Of a stretch of 21,838 nucleotides of DNA, positions 20,788-21,838 are shown piece by piece. Within the stretch, counting starts at the first letter, position 1. The number at the start of each line of letters is the position of its first letter. Both the position numbers and the translations under genes were made by a program. The stretch covers positions 1-21,838 of IMG/VR virus record IMGVR_UViG_3300018875_000072. One strand, given 5' to 3'. The notes below the pieces were generated by a model that was not told where the DNA came from, made no database searches, and saw nothing but the letters and a program-made list of their open reading frames with translations. Source of the stretch: a virus.

Positions 20788-21838
20788 GGAGCAGACCTAT
20801 GAAGCGATCCTGGAACGGATGCTGGGCCGGGTGCCGGATGGACTGGACAAAAGAGAGGGAAGCATTATCTATGACGCGCTGGCCCCTGCCGCCGCGGAGC
20901 TTGCGCAAGCTTACATTGAGCTGAGCTCTTCCATGAACTTCAAGTTTGCCGCCACGGCTTCCGGCGAGTTTCTGGACCGAAGCATCGCCTGGTCGGGGCT
21001 GACGCGTAAGCAGGCTACGAAGGCGCGGCTGCGCGGACGTTTTACGGGAGAACAAAATCTACCGGCGGAGGTTCCGATGGGGAGCCGTTTTTCGCTTGAT
21101 GCGTTAAACTACACGGTCATCGGCCGGCTGGATGCGGGCGAGTATGTGCTGGAATGCGAGACGGTCGGCCAAGAGGGCAACCGGCGGTTTGGCCCGTTGC
21201 TGCCGCTGGATTATATCGAAGGCTTGGTGAAGGCGGAGCTGTTGGCATTGCTGGCACCCGGAGAAGATACCGAGTCCGATGAAGCGTTATATGATCGTTA
21301 CCGGGAAAAAATCTCACGACCCGTCACCAGCGCGAACCGAAATCAATATGAGCTGTGGGCGCGGGAGCAAGCCGGCGTTGGCAAAGCCAAAGCCTTTCCG
21401 TTGTGGGACGGGCCGGGAACGGTTAAAGTTGTCCTGCTGGACAATGAGATGAGATCGCCTGCGCCATCTATTGTAGAAGCTGTGCAGAAATATATCGATC
21501 CCACGATGGACGGGATGGGTGAGGGAGCCGCTCCCGTCGGCTCCGTTGTGACGGTGGCCGGGGCGGTTGAAGTGCCTGTTAACATTGAGGTGCAGGTGAC
21601 CCTCCTGGATGGTGCGGGCTTGGACGGCGTCCAGCAAGCGATTGAAATGGGCGTTCGCCAATATTTGAAGGATCTTGCCATGACAGACCCGCTGGTCCGG
21701 TATAACCGGATTGCCAACGTCATCCTGGATATTCCCGAAGTCATCGACTACGAGGTGCTGACCATCAATGGAGGTACCGAGAGCATCTTGATTGAACCGG
21801 AAGCGGTCGCCGTACTGGGGACGGTGACGGTGCGATGA
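20780..21838 (+). CDS. xkdT: Baseplate J protein, module 2 (XkdT-like)
   Basis: A 352-residue gpJ-type wedge protein, complete to the TGA at 21836-21838, the last bases of the window. It starts MYEEQTYEAILERMLGRVPD and has GSIIYDALAPAAAELAQAYI, a jelly-roll part, and the shared motifs SANRNQYELWAREQAGVGKA, FPLWDGPGTVKVVLLD and IDPTMDGMGEGAAP. It is 32 residues shorter than the module 1 J protein, mainly in the middle. AAGGAGG and GGGAGG lie just upstream inside the previous gene. The XkdU-like gene of module 2 should begin at or just beyond the window edge. Confidence 0.93.
   Translation: MYEEQTYEAILERMLGRVPDGLDKREGSIIYDALAPAAAELAQAYIELSSSMNFKFAATASGEFLDRSIAWSGLTRKQATKARLRGRFTGEQNLPAEVPMGSRFSLDALNYTVIGRLDAGEYVLECETVGQEGNRRFGPLLPLDYIEGLVKAELLALLAPGEDTESDEALYDRYREKISRPVTSANRNQYELWAREQAGVGKAKAFPLWDGPGTVKVVLLDNEMRSPAPSIVEAVQKYIDPTMDGMGEGAAPVGSVVTVAGAVEVPVNIEVQVTLLDGAGLDGVQQAIEMGVRQYLKDLAMTDPLVRYNRIANVILDIPEVIDYEVLTINGGTESILIEPEAVAVLGTVTVR

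Noticed and set aside
1-21838. Extracellular contractile injection system (eCIS, Afp/PVC type) or type VI secretion locus
   Set aside because: No AAA+ ATPase, PAAR-like gene or T6SS membrane gene is visible, and every structural gene fits the PBSX/XkdK-XkdX order.
1-21838. CRISPR arrays, tRNA genes, insertion sequences, attachment sites
   Set aside because: No regular spaced repeats, tRNA-like cloverleaf, transposase or flanking direct repeats were recognised by eye.

Overview
The window reads as DNA from a Gram-positive bacterium of the Bacillota, most likely Paenibacillus or a close relative. This is inferred from strong AGGAGG-type ribosome binding sites, moderately high GC, TTG and GTG starts, and gene families typical of the Bacillus PBSX/skin element (XkdK to XkdX). 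All recognisable genes lie on the + strand. No capsid, terminase, integrase or host gene is visible, so this is the tail part of a prophage, a PBSX-like defective element or a phage-tail-like bacteriocin locus.

The main feature is two separate contractile (myovirus-type) tail modules in tandem. Module 1 (about 1-11805, plus a small gene at 12550-12681) carries a two-domain tail-terminator-like protein, a small XkdJ/YkzL-position protein, sheath, tube, tail assembly chaperone with a -1 frameshift extension, tape measure, LysM baseplate protein, XkdQ-like hub, DUF2577 (XkdR), DUF2634 (XkdS), baseplate J (XkdT), XkdU, a tail fibre and an XkdW-like protein. Module 2 (13421-21838) repeats the order: terminator, small protein, sheath, tube, frameshifted chaperone, tape measure, LysM protein, hub, XkdR, XkdS, XkdT. 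It stops at the window edge just after baseplate J. The paired proteins share fold-level motifs but are strongly diverged, so this is not a recent duplication.

Between the modules (11806-13420) lie a GIY-YIG homing endonuclease gene, an XkdX/CD1375-like small gene, two back-to-back intrinsic terminators, a broken XhlA-like gene, a broken and truncated amidase gene, and a good sigma-A-like promoter in front of module 2. The lysis cassette at this place has decayed.

Expression signals within the modules include an identical slippery heptamer (A AAA AAC) at the end of both chaperone genes, each followed 7 nt (first copy) or 8 nt (second copy) downstream by a perfect 7-8 bp stem. There is also a terminator-like hairpin between tube and chaperone in module 1, and extensive overlap of stop and start codons among the baseplate genes. 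Together the genes would build two contractile tails, each with its own sheath, tube, length ruler and baseplate.
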